From assembly GCA_937899395.1 (NCBI GenBank), contig CALBPU010000180.1, positions 1 to 49,009 of the forward strand: 49,009 bases of DNA, given 5' to 3'. A model generated the notes under the pieces. It saw nothing but the letters and a program-made list of their open reading frames with translations, searched no databases and was not told where the DNA came from. Positions 1 to 7,844 of the stretch are shown piece by piece. Source of the DNA: an uncultured Fretibacterium sp. Its GTDB lineage: Bacteria; Synergistota; Synergistia; Synergistales; Aminobacteriaceae. A program made the translations under genes and the position numbers. Position 1 is the stretch's first letter; each line of letters starts with the position of its first letter.

Positions 1-81
1 GACGCAACCGCATTACGTTCGATGAAGAGTTTGTTATCGTGTCGATAACAAACTCTTCATCGAACGTAATGCGGTTGCGTC
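1..81. repeat. Perfect 39-bp inverted repeat at the window edge (fold-back)
   Basis: Bases 1-39 are the exact reverse complement of 43-81, separated by a 3-nt loop at 40-42. The right arm is coding sequence of the response regulator on the minus strand, and the left arm is the same sequence folded back. A perfect palindrome inside a conserved receiver-domain coding sequence, at the very end of the sequence, is best read as an assembly or amplification fold-back rather than a biological hairpin. Confidence 0.85.
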
Positions 82-591
82 ATCGTCAACAATTAAAATA
101 CTCTTGAACTCTTTTAACTTGTCAACAGCTTCGCCCTCTTTTTGAAGGCGTTTAATTAAATCTGCAAGGTCAACAGGTCTTGTATATAACCCCGCAGCAT
201 AATCAGCTTTCTTCCCGATTACTGTGTCAAGTTCCTCTTGAGTTCCGATAACGAAAAATCTTATGCCCCTGTCTTCAACAAGATCCTTTATGTATCCTAA
301 GACATCTATCATCAAATTATCCTCGCCTTGAAGATACAAAATAAATATTCTCGGTATGTCTTTCTTCTCTTCTTCTGGTCCAGCTCCGGCTTCTCCACCT
401 TCCTGTGTTAAAAGAGCAGCAACTTCGGGGTCGATAGCCTCCTCATCAGTGTTATCTTCTTTGAGGAAGTTTGAAATAGCAGTAACATCGGGTTTAACCG
501 TCAGTACTTCAAAATCCTGAGCCTTCAAATGATTAATTATGCCTTCGGATATAAAACTCACTTTTTCCGTTATAAATAAAACCTTACTCAT
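34..591 (-). CDS. Response regulator, 3'-truncated by the contig edge
   Basis: The first roughly 150 residues form a receiver-like domain with an acidic linker (GPEEEKKD) and no clear phosphoacceptor. They are followed by the start of a canonical receiver domain with the acidic cluster ILIVDDDATALRSM. The frame stays in sense down to about base 43. The last residues and stop (bases 34-42) lie in the fold-back arm and are artefactual, so the true protein continues beyond the window, with its phosphorylatable Asp and any output domain missing. The start at 591 is preceded by a purine-rich AAGGAAAGGAAA stretch. It lies beside three hybrid kinases and may be their target, which is inference. Confidence 0.75.
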   Translation of the reverse strand: MSKVLFITEKVSFISEGIINHLKAQDFEVLTVKPDVTAISNFLKEDNTDEEAIDPEVAALLTQEGGEAGAGPEEEKKDIPRIFILYLQGEDNLMIDVLGYIKDLVEDRGIRFFVIGTQEELDTVIGKKADYAAGLYTRPVDLADLIKRLQKEGEAVDKLKEFKSILIVDDDATALRSMKSLLSTR

Positions 592-611
592 AAAAAATTT
601 CCTTTCCTTCT

Positions 612-985
612 GTGAACCCTCACACGACTAAAAGTCGCGTCTTCCAGCTGTCTTAATAAGCCGGACTGCCTTTCCACTATACGGTCTAAACTCAGACAGT
701 TTTACCTGCTTATAACTCACAACCTAAGCTGCAAGCCCCGCATTTAGACTAATTAACGTGGCTAAGGTGCAGGTGATTCTCTTGGAACACAAAGGAACTT
801 TTGCCTCCATGCCCAACCTTGACGTTACCGGCAAGGATTTATTATGTTTTGTAAAATGCACGGTTAGTGTCTGCTACAGCAGGTCTATATCTCTATGACT
901 TACATTTACGAGAAGTATTATAACATACGAAACGCCTTACTCATGACTAAAGTCACGAAAATGCGGCGGCTAATTTTTCAAATTT
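612..985 (-). mobile_element. Transposase-less mini IS200/IS605-type element (PATE-like)
   Basis: Read on the minus strand, the left end (about 985 to 940) carries the subterminal hairpin TGACTTTAGTCA (944-955). The right end carries CGACTTTTAGTCG (625-637) and finishes GTGTGAGGGTTCAC at 612. Imperfect subterminal hairpins of this form, with no terminal inverted repeats, are characteristic of the IS200/IS605 family. No tnpA or tnpB frame survives, and the roughly 370 bp between the ends has scattered stops. A TATAAT box lies at 917-922 on the minus strand, so the element could be transcribed towards its right end, where omegaRNA scaffolds of TnpB elements are encoded. It sits immediately upstream of the ribosome binding site of the response regulator. 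Exact ends are uncertain by about 10-20 bp. Confidence 0.6.
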
Positions 986-1007
986 TTTACTTCAATTTAC
1001 TGTTATA

Positions 1008-3449
1008 TTATAATAAACTTTCCAATGTTCCCCAATCCGCATTAGTAACACATTCTTTGATCTTCTCGAATTTTTCACGTTCTGATTCGGGTATTCTGAA
1101 ATTTTTGGTTTCCTCAATCATTCTGTCTATGTTATCGAGATCAAAATCTGCCGCAAAACCTTTTATTAATGAATACATTTCTTGAAGATCCGCTGATGAA
1201 ATTTCAGGCAATGACATATCAGGCTCATCATTTTTCCCGAACACATTCGTCAAAACATCTTTGTAACTTCTGTACTTCGACAATAATGCGGGTGTCTTGG
1301 CTTCAATTTCGGCAACATCGTTTTTGTCTCCGCATTCTTCAAGATATTTTGCGTCGGCTGAAAGCTCCAATGCTCCCACAAGTCTTGCTGCGCTTTTGAG
1401 TGCGTGAACTTTCACCGTATAATTTTTGATGTCCTTTTCCTTTTCATATGTTTCAATTTCATCGGCTTTTTTGTCGAGGGTGTTGTAGAAAATTTCGAGT
1501 GCCTGAACGAATGTGTCTTCAGTTCCGCAATTCGTTACAGCAGCATCGTAATCAATTCCGGGAATATTTTTGTACGGTGATGCTTCCTCTTGCTCCTCGA
1601 TTTCATTTTCAGTTTCAATATCTTCGTATCCTGAATTTGAAACCCCCTCTTTAACTTCCTCTCCCTTTATGATTAAATCCTCAGGAAGGTATTCGAGCAA
1701 AATTTGTTCAAGCCTTATAGTGTCAACAGGCTTTGAAATATAATCGTCAAAACCTTCGTCAATATATAATTGTCTTGCACCTAATACAGCATTCGCAGTT
1801 AAAGCTACAACAGGGGTGTTGTAATTCAAACCGTCTGTCATTTTTTTGAGATTGTGAAACGCCTCTATACCGTCCATGCCGGGCATTCGGTGATCTAAGA
1901 ATATCATGTTGTAATGATTCATTCGCACCATTTGAAGCATCTCTAAACCGCTTGAAGCAGTATCAATTTTAATTTTCGTTTTCTTCAAGAGGTTTGCAAA
2001 AACTAAAAGGTTCACGTCCGCATCATCAACAACTAAAACTTTTGCTTCAGGAGCTTGGAATGAACGAGAATAATTTTGGTTCTGCGTCATCGTTGCCATT
2101 GAAAACGCTCGTTCATAATCTCCGATAGGTTCCCATTTAATTACAACTTGATTTATATCAAACGAGAACTTTGAACCTTGTTGGAAAACGCTTTCAACTT
2201 TTAATTCAGAACCCATTAACATTAAAATCTCACGTACAATCGAAAGCCCTAAGCCTGAACCGTCAGAGCTGAATTTTCGAGAAGTTTCAATATGTTCAAA
2301 CGGCTGGAAAATATATTCAAGGTTTTCAGGTTTAATTCCTATTCCCGTATCACTTACTGAACATTTTAAGAGTATGTTATAAGTATCGACTTTTTCATAT
2401 CCTATCGAGACCGTAATACCTCCTCGTTCAGTATATTTGATTGCGTTGCTCAAGATGTTCATCATAACTTGGCGAATATGATATTCATCACCGTCTAAAA
2501 TTCTGGGAATTTCTTTGTCAACGTTTACGGTAAATAACAGAGATTTCTTTTTCGCCTGTTCAGCCGCTACACTTACGAGGTCATTTATAAGCGAGCTTAA
2601 ATCATATCTCACGGGCATGATTTCCATTTTTTTATCCTGAAGTTTCGAGAAATCCAAAACGTCGTTAATAATTCCAAGCAAAGCCCTTCCGCTTCGTTGA
2701 ATCACCATAGCGTATTCACGAATTTCAGGTCTGTCCTCTTCACGTAAAATCATTTCGTTCATTCCCAAAATCGAATTCATAGGAGTACGAATTTCGTGAG
2801 ACATACTGTTAAGGAACGCACTCTTAGCTTCTTTCGCCGAATTAGCTTCAGTTACAGCGGCCGCAAGTTTCCCCTGTTGGCTTCTATAAACGTAAGTGTA
2901 AAAGAGACAGATTCCTCCTAACATAAGCGTAACGATAAAAAACATTACGACCGTAGAAACAGGGTTCATAAACGATGAGCTCACAGACTCAGGATAACAT
3001 GACGCAAAAATAACGTTGAGAGTATATGCAAAAATTTCAAGACATAACATTATTAAAGCGTCAGGGAATTTTAAGAAGCACGGAGTAATTGCGACTGCCA
3101 GAACAAAAAATATCGGCACTCCTCCTCTTATTCCTCCGTCGAGAAAAAACAAAATCGTTAAACCAAATATAAATCCTCCCGTTACTATTGGAAATGATAG
3201 CCTTGAAAGTTGCTCGAATTTTTTTTGTTTTATTTTTCGGATCGAATAATTCATAACTCCGATCGATAAAAAACAAAGAGCTAAATAGATCCACCCTGCA
3301 CTTGTATTACCCCCTGCGAATCTAAGAATGCTCAGCAACCCTCCGGCAAATGTTCCAAAAATACCTGAAACGCAAAAACAAAATACCGTAAATTTTTCGC
3401 CCGATGTGTCAGGCTCCGAAAAAAATTTTCTGATTAACTGTGTGTTCAT
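1008..3449 (-). CDS. Hybrid sensor histidine kinase with receiver and Hpt domains
   Basis: The N-terminal ~200 residues contain about six hydrophobic membrane segments. A HisKA domain follows with the phosphoacceptor His in SMSHEIRTPMNSILG (about residue 218), then a HATPase with N box (ILSNAIKYT) and G boxes (DTGIGI, GSGLGLSI). A receiver domain has VVDDADVNLL and the phosphorylatable Asp in MIFLDHRMPGMDG. A C-terminal Hpt domain carries its His in VHALKSAARLVGA. This is the full BvgS/ArcB-type phosphorelay in one chain. A TTG codon at 3479 opens the same frame, but the ATG at 3447-3449 is the likelier start. It is transcribed divergently from the next kinase. The sensed signal is unknown. 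Confidence 0.88.
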   Translation of the reverse strand: MNTQLIRKFFSEPDTSGEKFTVFCFCVSGIFGTFAGGLLSILRFAGGNTSAGWIYLALCFLSIGVMNYSIRKIKQKKFEQLSRLSFPIVTGGFIFGLTILFFLDGGIRGGVPIFFVLAVAITPCFLKFPDALIMLCLEIFAYTLNVIFASCYPESVSSSFMNPVSTVVMFFIVTLMLGGICLFYTYVYRSQQGKLAAAVTEANSAKEAKSAFLNSMSHEIRTPMNSILGMNEMILREEDRPEIREYAMVIQRSGRALLGIINDVLDFSKLQDKKMEIMPVRYDLSSLINDLVSVAAEQAKKKSLLFTVNVDKEIPRILDGDEYHIRQVMMNILSNAIKYTERGGITVSIGYEKVDTYNILLKCSVSDTGIGIKPENLEYIFQPFEHIETSRKFSSDGSGLGLSIVREILMLMGSELKVESVFQQGSKFSFDINQVVIKWEPIGDYERAFSMATMTQNQNYSRSFQAPEAKVLVVDDADVNLLVFANLLKKTKIKIDTASSGLEMLQMVRMNHYNMIFLDHRMPGMDGIEAFHNLKKMTDGLNYNTPVVALTANAVLGARQLYIDEGFDDYISKPVDTIRLEQILLEYLPEDLIIKGEEVKEGVSNSGYEDIETENEIEEQEEASPYKNIPGIDYDAAVTNCGTEDTFVQALEIFYNTLDKKADEIETYEKEKDIKNYTVKVHALKSAARLVGALELSADAKYLEECGDKNDVAEIEAKTPALLSKYRSYKDVLTNVFGKNDEPDMSLPEISSADLQEMYSLIKGFAADFDLDNIDRMIEETKNFRIPESEREKFEKIKECVTNADWGTLESLL

Positions 3450-3473
3450 AACCTGAATAATATCACATTTAAT

Positions 3474-3494
3474 TTGCAAGTGCTATACTTGCAA
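3474..3494. promoter_or_regulatory. Inverted repeat in the divergent kinase promoter
   Basis: TTGCAAG (3474-3480) and CTTGCAA (3488-3494) flank TGCTATA, and TGCTATACT inside this site resembles an extended -10 for the plus-strand kinase at 3526. The position between two divergently transcribed sensor kinases suggests an operator or overlapping promoter. The binding factor is unknown. Confidence 0.4.
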
Positions 3495-3525
3495 TGAATT
3501 AACAAACTAAGGAGCAAGTAAAATT

Positions 3526-5460
3526 TTGGAAAGTCATTTCATAATCGAATCTGAAATCGCCGTTATATTTTTAAGCGTAACTCTTTGTATTTATTTACAG
3601 CTTATATATTCTGACACTTCCTCTGACAAAAGAGGGCTGTTACGTTATTGTTATTTTACAACCGCAAGCAGCGTCATCGAAATTTTATATTCAATAGTCA
3701 TGTCGAAGGGATATAATTTTTCGATTGAGGCAAAATATTTTTTCTCGGTATTGCGTCAAATATTAGAATGCGGAGTATATTTTATGTTCATGAGATACAT
3801 GGCCGGCTTTGCACCTGATAAAAATTCTTTAAGCCGAAAAAAGATGTTTTATGCTCAAAATATTTTTCTCGGAATTTATTTTTATCTTCAATTAGTCGGA
3901 TTTTTTACAAGGACAAATTTTTCGATCTCACCTGACGGGACACAATTATTAACGGGGTTCTTATGGCAAATTTTAAGCGTTGGTTTTATATCGTTATGGA
4001 GTGTTTGGGCATGGTTTGAAATTTACGCATATCGAAAATCCTTTACTAAGGGTCAAATGTTCGCATTGGTTTTGAACTGGGCAATATGTTGGATAATAAT
4101 AATAGCTCAAACAAGATTCTTCCCTGAAATTCCCGTGAAATTTATAATTATCTCGGTTAATGTTTATTATTACTTCTTCCTTTTGGAAACGCCTGCTTAC
4201 AGGGAACTTGAAAGAACCCTTGAACAGCTTCGTAAAGCTAAAGCCGAAGCCGATGAAGCCAATGCCGAAGCAGTTGTTGCCGATAAAGCTAAAGGAGAAT
4301 TTTTAGCGAACATGTCTCACGAAATCAGAACTCCTTTAACAACAATTCTCGGAATGGACGAAGTGATTTTACGGAAATACGAAGCAGGCCCGATATATAA
4401 ATATGCTCAGGATATTCAAAGCGCAGGAAATACTTTGCTGCATATCATCAACGACATTTTAGACTTCTCGAAAATCGAATCGGGTCAGCTTGAATTAGCT
4501 TTACGAAATTATGAGCTTACGAGAGTTTTAAGAGATGTTGACAACATGGTGAGAATCAGAGCCGAACAAAAAGGTCTGCAATATATTTCACAGGTTGATG
4601 AAACATTGCCCGATGAATTATTCGGAGACAGAATAAGAATTCATCAAGTTATGGTAAACATCTTAAATAACGCCGTCAAATATACGAAAAAAGGCAGCGT
4701 TAAATTTACATTGACGGGTGTTAAAGGCGATGATCCTTCGTTAATAGTTTTACATATTACAGTAACCGATACCGGAATAGGGATACATGCTGACGATATA
4801 CCGAAATTATTCAAATCTTTTAGCAGGATTGACGCAAAAGAAACTCATAATATCGAAGGCACCGGATTAGGATTAGCTATAACAGGAAGATTAATTGAAC
4901 TTATGGGCGGTACGGTTGAAGTTTCATCGACTTACGGAATGGGTTCAACGTTCCATGTCGTAATACCTCAAAAAATAGTAGGAACAAAAACTTTACGTGA
5001 AGCAGAACTTGAAGACTCTCACAAAAAGAAAGAGGCTCGAAAAGTTTTGAAAGCTCCTTCGACAAAAATATTAATAGTTGATGATAATGACATGAACAGA
5101 ATCGTTTTACGTTCACTCATGAAAGAATCAGAGGTAAAAATTGATGAAGCTGATTCGGGGGAAGAGTGCCTGAAAAAAATATCCGAAAATTCTTATGACG
5201 TTATATTAATGGACTACATGATGCCCAGAATGGACGGTAAAGAAACTTTACATAGATTAAAACAAATGCCCGATGCTCCCGGTTCAAAAGCAAAGGTTAT
5301 AGTATGTACAGCAAATGCCCTTGTTGGAGTGAGAGCGGAATTATTATCAGCAGGCTTTGACGATTTCCTGAGCAAACCTGTAAACGGTAAAGAACTTTCG
5401 GAGATGCTTGCAAAATATATTCCCTCTGAAAAAATAACTCAAGGCGGGGCGGTATCATAG
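3526..5460 (+). CDS. Hybrid sensor histidine kinase/response regulator
   Basis: About seven membrane segments occupy residues 1-220, followed by a short coiled coil rich in Lys, Ala and Glu. HisKA has its His in NMSHEIRTPLTTILGM. The HATPase shows ILNNAVKYT, DTGIGI and GTGLGLAI. The C-terminal receiver domain has ILIVDDNDMNR and Asp in VILMDYMMPRMDG, with the conserved Lys in FLSKPV. There is no Hpt domain. The start is TTG, placed about 11 nt after an AAGGAGC ribosome binding site. The next kinase begins one base after the stop, so the two are almost certainly co-transcribed, and they share the same architecture as tandem paralogues. Confidence 0.88.
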   Translation: MESHFIIESEIAVIFLSVTLCIYLQLIYSDTSSDKRGLLRYCYFTTASSVIEILYSIVMSKGYNFSIEAKYFFSVLRQILECGVYFMFMRYMAGFAPDKNSLSRKKMFYAQNIFLGIYFYLQLVGFFTRTNFSISPDGTQLLTGFLWQILSVGFISLWSVWAWFEIYAYRKSFTKGQMFALVLNWAICWIIIIAQTRFFPEIPVKFIIISVNVYYYFFLLETPAYRELERTLEQLRKAKAEADEANAEAVVADKAKGEFLANMSHEIRTPLTTILGMDEVILRKYEAGPIYKYAQDIQSAGNTLLHIINDILDFSKIESGQLELALRNYELTRVLRDVDNMVRIRAEQKGLQYISQVDETLPDELFGDRIRIHQVMVNILNNAVKYTKKGSVKFTLTGVKGDDPSLIVLHITVTDTGIGIHADDIPKLFKSFSRIDAKETHNIEGTGLGLAITGRLIELMGGTVEVSSTYGMGSTFHVVIPQKIVGTKTLREAELEDSHKKKEARKVLKAPSTKILIVDDNDMNRIVLRSLMKESEVKIDEADSGEECLKKISENSYDVILMDYMMPRMDGKETLHRLKQMPDAPGSKAKVIVCTANALVGVRAELLSAGFDDFLSKPVNGKELSEMLAKYIPSEKITQGGAVS

Positions 5461-5461
5461 A

Positions 5462-7387
5462 ATGCTGACATACGGTTTTAACGTTTGGATAGAGGCGACG
5501 GTGATTCCGTTTTTGGGAGTTCTTGCGGGATTTTTATTTTTCCGTTACGCAACGAATGCCGAAGTTAATAAACGCTTCAGACTTTTGGCACTCTCAACAT
5601 TTTTTGCGGCATTGCTTGAAGTTTCTTCAACATTATTAATTGACGGTTGGGGACACAGGCATTTTGTAAATTTGATATTTAGAAGTGCTTATTATGCGGC
5701 TGTAAATATAAATGCTTATCATTTTATGCGTTATATTCAGGCGTATGTTCAGATTGAAGACAAAAAATTTGACACGTTTAATACATTTTTGCTTGCTTCA
5801 AGTTTCGTTATCATGATATTAAATATAATGCCTAATACAGGAGGATTTTTTTTCAAAATTGCGTATGACGGAGGATTATACAGAGGGGCATATAACACCT
5901 TATGGAGAAGCGTTTACGTTTTATATTTTATTAGCATGGCCGGTTATCTTCAACTTGCCAACAAAAATGCTTATCCGTCTAAAAATCAATACGTTATCAT
6001 GAATTTATTAGGTTTGTTGTTAGTCTCATCATTTTTTGTCCAGTATATGGTGCTACGTAACATGTTGTTTGCTTATGCTGTAGCGTGCATAATTTTATTC
6101 GTAATATTTTTCTATTATGAAGCGCCGACTTACAGAAGAATGAATACGATTGAGAAGGATTTACTTGAGGCTAGAAAAATTTCGATGATTTCCGCAAAAA
6201 GGACAAATGCAGCAACACGTGCAAAAAGCGATTTCCTTGCTAACACTTCTCACGAAATCAGAACTCCTATGAACGCAATCTTAGGAATGAATGAAATGAT
6301 TTTGAAGGAAAGCAAAGACCCCGAAATCCGTCAGGCCTCGTTAGATATTCGTAAGGCCGGAAATCATTTGCTCTCGATCATTAACAACATTCTCGACATC
6401 TCAAAAGTCGAATCCGGAAAAATGGAATTATACGAAACTGATTATCATTTGTGGCAGCTTTTAAGGGATATTGAGGAAGCAACATTTGAAATTATTCATG
6501 AAAAAGGACTTAACTTTGTTCTTGACATCGACAAAAATTTACCCGAACATCTTTTCGGCGATGAGGACAGATTAAGGCAGGTAATCGTAAATTTAATTGA
6601 CAACGCCGTTAAATATACTACAAAAGGCAAAATAAAAATGAGTGTTAAAGGCTCTGAAATTTCCCCGTCAAAAATAAATCTCCAAATTTCAGTTAAAGAT
6701 ACAGGAATAGGAATAAGGAAAGAAGATTTAACAAAATTGTTTCGTTCATTTGAGCGTGTAAATTTAGCCGAAACTCAAAGTATTCAAGGAGCAGGATTAG
6801 GTTTAACGCTTGTGAGATATTTTATGGAACTTATGGGAGGAACAATTACAGCCGAAAGTGAGTACGGGCGTGGAAGCAAATTTACTATTGGATTAACGCA
6901 GCAAATTTCAAACGAAGGATTTACAGGAACTATACGTGAATATGAGCAAATGCTTGAAGATGAACACGAAACTTTAACCAGTAAGCCCTTTACATGCCCT
7001 GAAGCGAGATTATTGGTTGTAGATGACACACCTGTTAATTTGGTTGTAGCTAAAGGAATGTTAAAGGAGACTCAAGCACAAATTGATACGGCTGAATCAG
7101 GTGAGGAATGCTTAGACTTCATGAGAGATAATAATTACGATATAATTTTTCTCGACCACAAAATGCCCGGACTTGACGGAATTGAAACACTGAATAAAGC
7201 GAAAGATCTTTACGGCGATTCACTGCATTCAAAATTTATAGCTTTGACAGCAAATTCCGGAACTGGTTTGAGAGATGAATATATAGCTCTCGGATTTGAT
7301 GATTATCTTCCGAAGCCAATGAAAAACGACGCTATCAAAAAAATTTTAGCGAAATATTTGCCTGAAAAATTAAAAGTAAGAGAGTGA
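5462..7387 (+). CDS. Hybrid sensor histidine kinase/response regulator (tandem paralogue)
   Basis: It has the same layout as its upstream neighbour: about seven N-terminal membrane helices, HisKA (His in NTSHEIRTPMNAILGM), HATPase (LIDNAVKYT, DTGIGI, GAGLGLTL) and a terminal receiver (LLVVDDTPVNL, IIFLDHKMPGLDG, YLPKPM). Length (641 against 644 aa) and order match the preceding gene, indicating tandem duplication with divergence of the membrane sensor. Lacking an Hpt, these two kinases would need an external phosphotransfer protein for a full relay. The divergent kinase at 1008-3449 carries an Hpt and could supply one, which is inference. Confidence 0.88.
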   Translation: MLTYGFNVWIEATVIPFLGVLAGFLFFRYATNAEVNKRFRLLALSTFFAALLEVSSTLLIDGWGHRHFVNLIFRSAYYAAVNINAYHFMRYIQAYVQIEDKKFDTFNTFLLASSFVIMILNIMPNTGGFFFKIAYDGGLYRGAYNTLWRSVYVLYFISMAGYLQLANKNAYPSKNQYVIMNLLGLLLVSSFFVQYMVLRNMLFAYAVACIILFVIFFYYEAPTYRRMNTIEKDLLEARKISMISAKRTNAATRAKSDFLANTSHEIRTPMNAILGMNEMILKESKDPEIRQASLDIRKAGNHLLSIINNILDISKVESGKMELYETDYHLWQLLRDIEEATFEIIHEKGLNFVLDIDKNLPEHLFGDEDRLRQVIVNLIDNAVKYTTKGKIKMSVKGSEISPSKINLQISVKDTGIGIRKEDLTKLFRSFERVNLAETQSIQGAGLGLTLVRYFMELMGGTITAESEYGRGSKFTIGLTQQISNEGFTGTIREYEQMLEDEHETLTSKPFTCPEARLLVVDDTPVNLVVAKGMLKETQAQIDTAESGEECLDFMRDNNYDIIFLDHKMPGLDGIETLNKAKDLYGDSLHSKFIALTANSGTGLRDEYIALGFDDYLPKPMKNDAIKKILAKYLPEKLKVRE

Positions 7388-7395
7388 TTTTTTAC

Positions 7396-7635
7396 ATGAT
7401 TTTTACAGCATGTTATACAAAACTTGAAAACGGATATATGGGACAGCTTCTCGAATGGCCTGAAGTTATTACAGAGGGCGATAATATTGAAGATTGCAGA
7501 GCGATGTTAAGTGATGCTGCTCAGGAAATGGCTTTGGCTTACGACGAAAACGGACGTGAAATTATAAAAACCCCGTTTTATGTTGAGACATTGCCTATAA
7601 ACATCAAGAAAGCTGTTGCTGTAAATGTCAGTTAA
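7396..7635 (+). CDS. hicB: HicB-family antitoxin
   Basis: This 79-residue protein has the HicB partial-RNase-H fold pattern: FTACYTKLENGYMGQLLEWP, then a helix of the form EDCRAMLSDAAQEMALAY. HicB normally neutralises the HicA mRNA interferase and represses its own operon. A GTG at 7384 opens the frame and overlaps the upstream kinase stop. The ATG at 7396 matches the usual HicB N-terminus better. It overlaps hicA by 11 bp, consistent with translational coupling. The antitoxin-first order is the reverse of the E. coli arrangement but is seen elsewhere in the family. No C-terminal DNA-binding domain is evident, so autorepression may be weak or absent. Confidence 0.8.
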   Translation: MIFTACYTKLENGYMGQLLEWPEVITEGDNIEDCRAMLSDAAQEMALAYDENGREIIKTPFYVETLPINIKKAVAVNVS

Positions 7636-7816
7636 GCGACGGGACATAATCAGACACTTTGAGAAAAACGGCTGGCATTTTCAGCGTGAAGGCGGTAATC
7701 ACACAATTTTTACAAACGATAAAGGACGAAGCATAGCAATAAAACGACATAAAATTTTTGACAGGATAACGGCAAATCTTCTTTGCAAACAAGCCAAAAT
7801 TCCTGCTATTTTTTAA
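7625..7816 (+). CDS. hicA: HicA-family mRNA interferase toxin
   Basis: The 63-residue double-stranded-RNA-binding-like HicA fold is visible: RDIIRHFEKNGWHFQREGGNH, with the catalytic His in GGNHTIFTN, and a C-terminal basic segment. HicA toxins cleave mRNAs and inhibit translation. The start lies inside the hicB end (11-bp overlap). The size is typical and no lesion is seen, so the pair looks intact. It sits between a kinase gene and a cyclic-di-GMP-type gene, apparently inserted in a signalling cluster. Confidence 0.82.
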   Translation: MSVKRRDIIRHFEKNGWHFQREGGNHTIFTNDKGRSIAIKRHKIFDRITANLLCKQAKIPAIF

Positions 7817-7844
7817 TTTCAAACGGAAGGAAAAATTTTTACAG

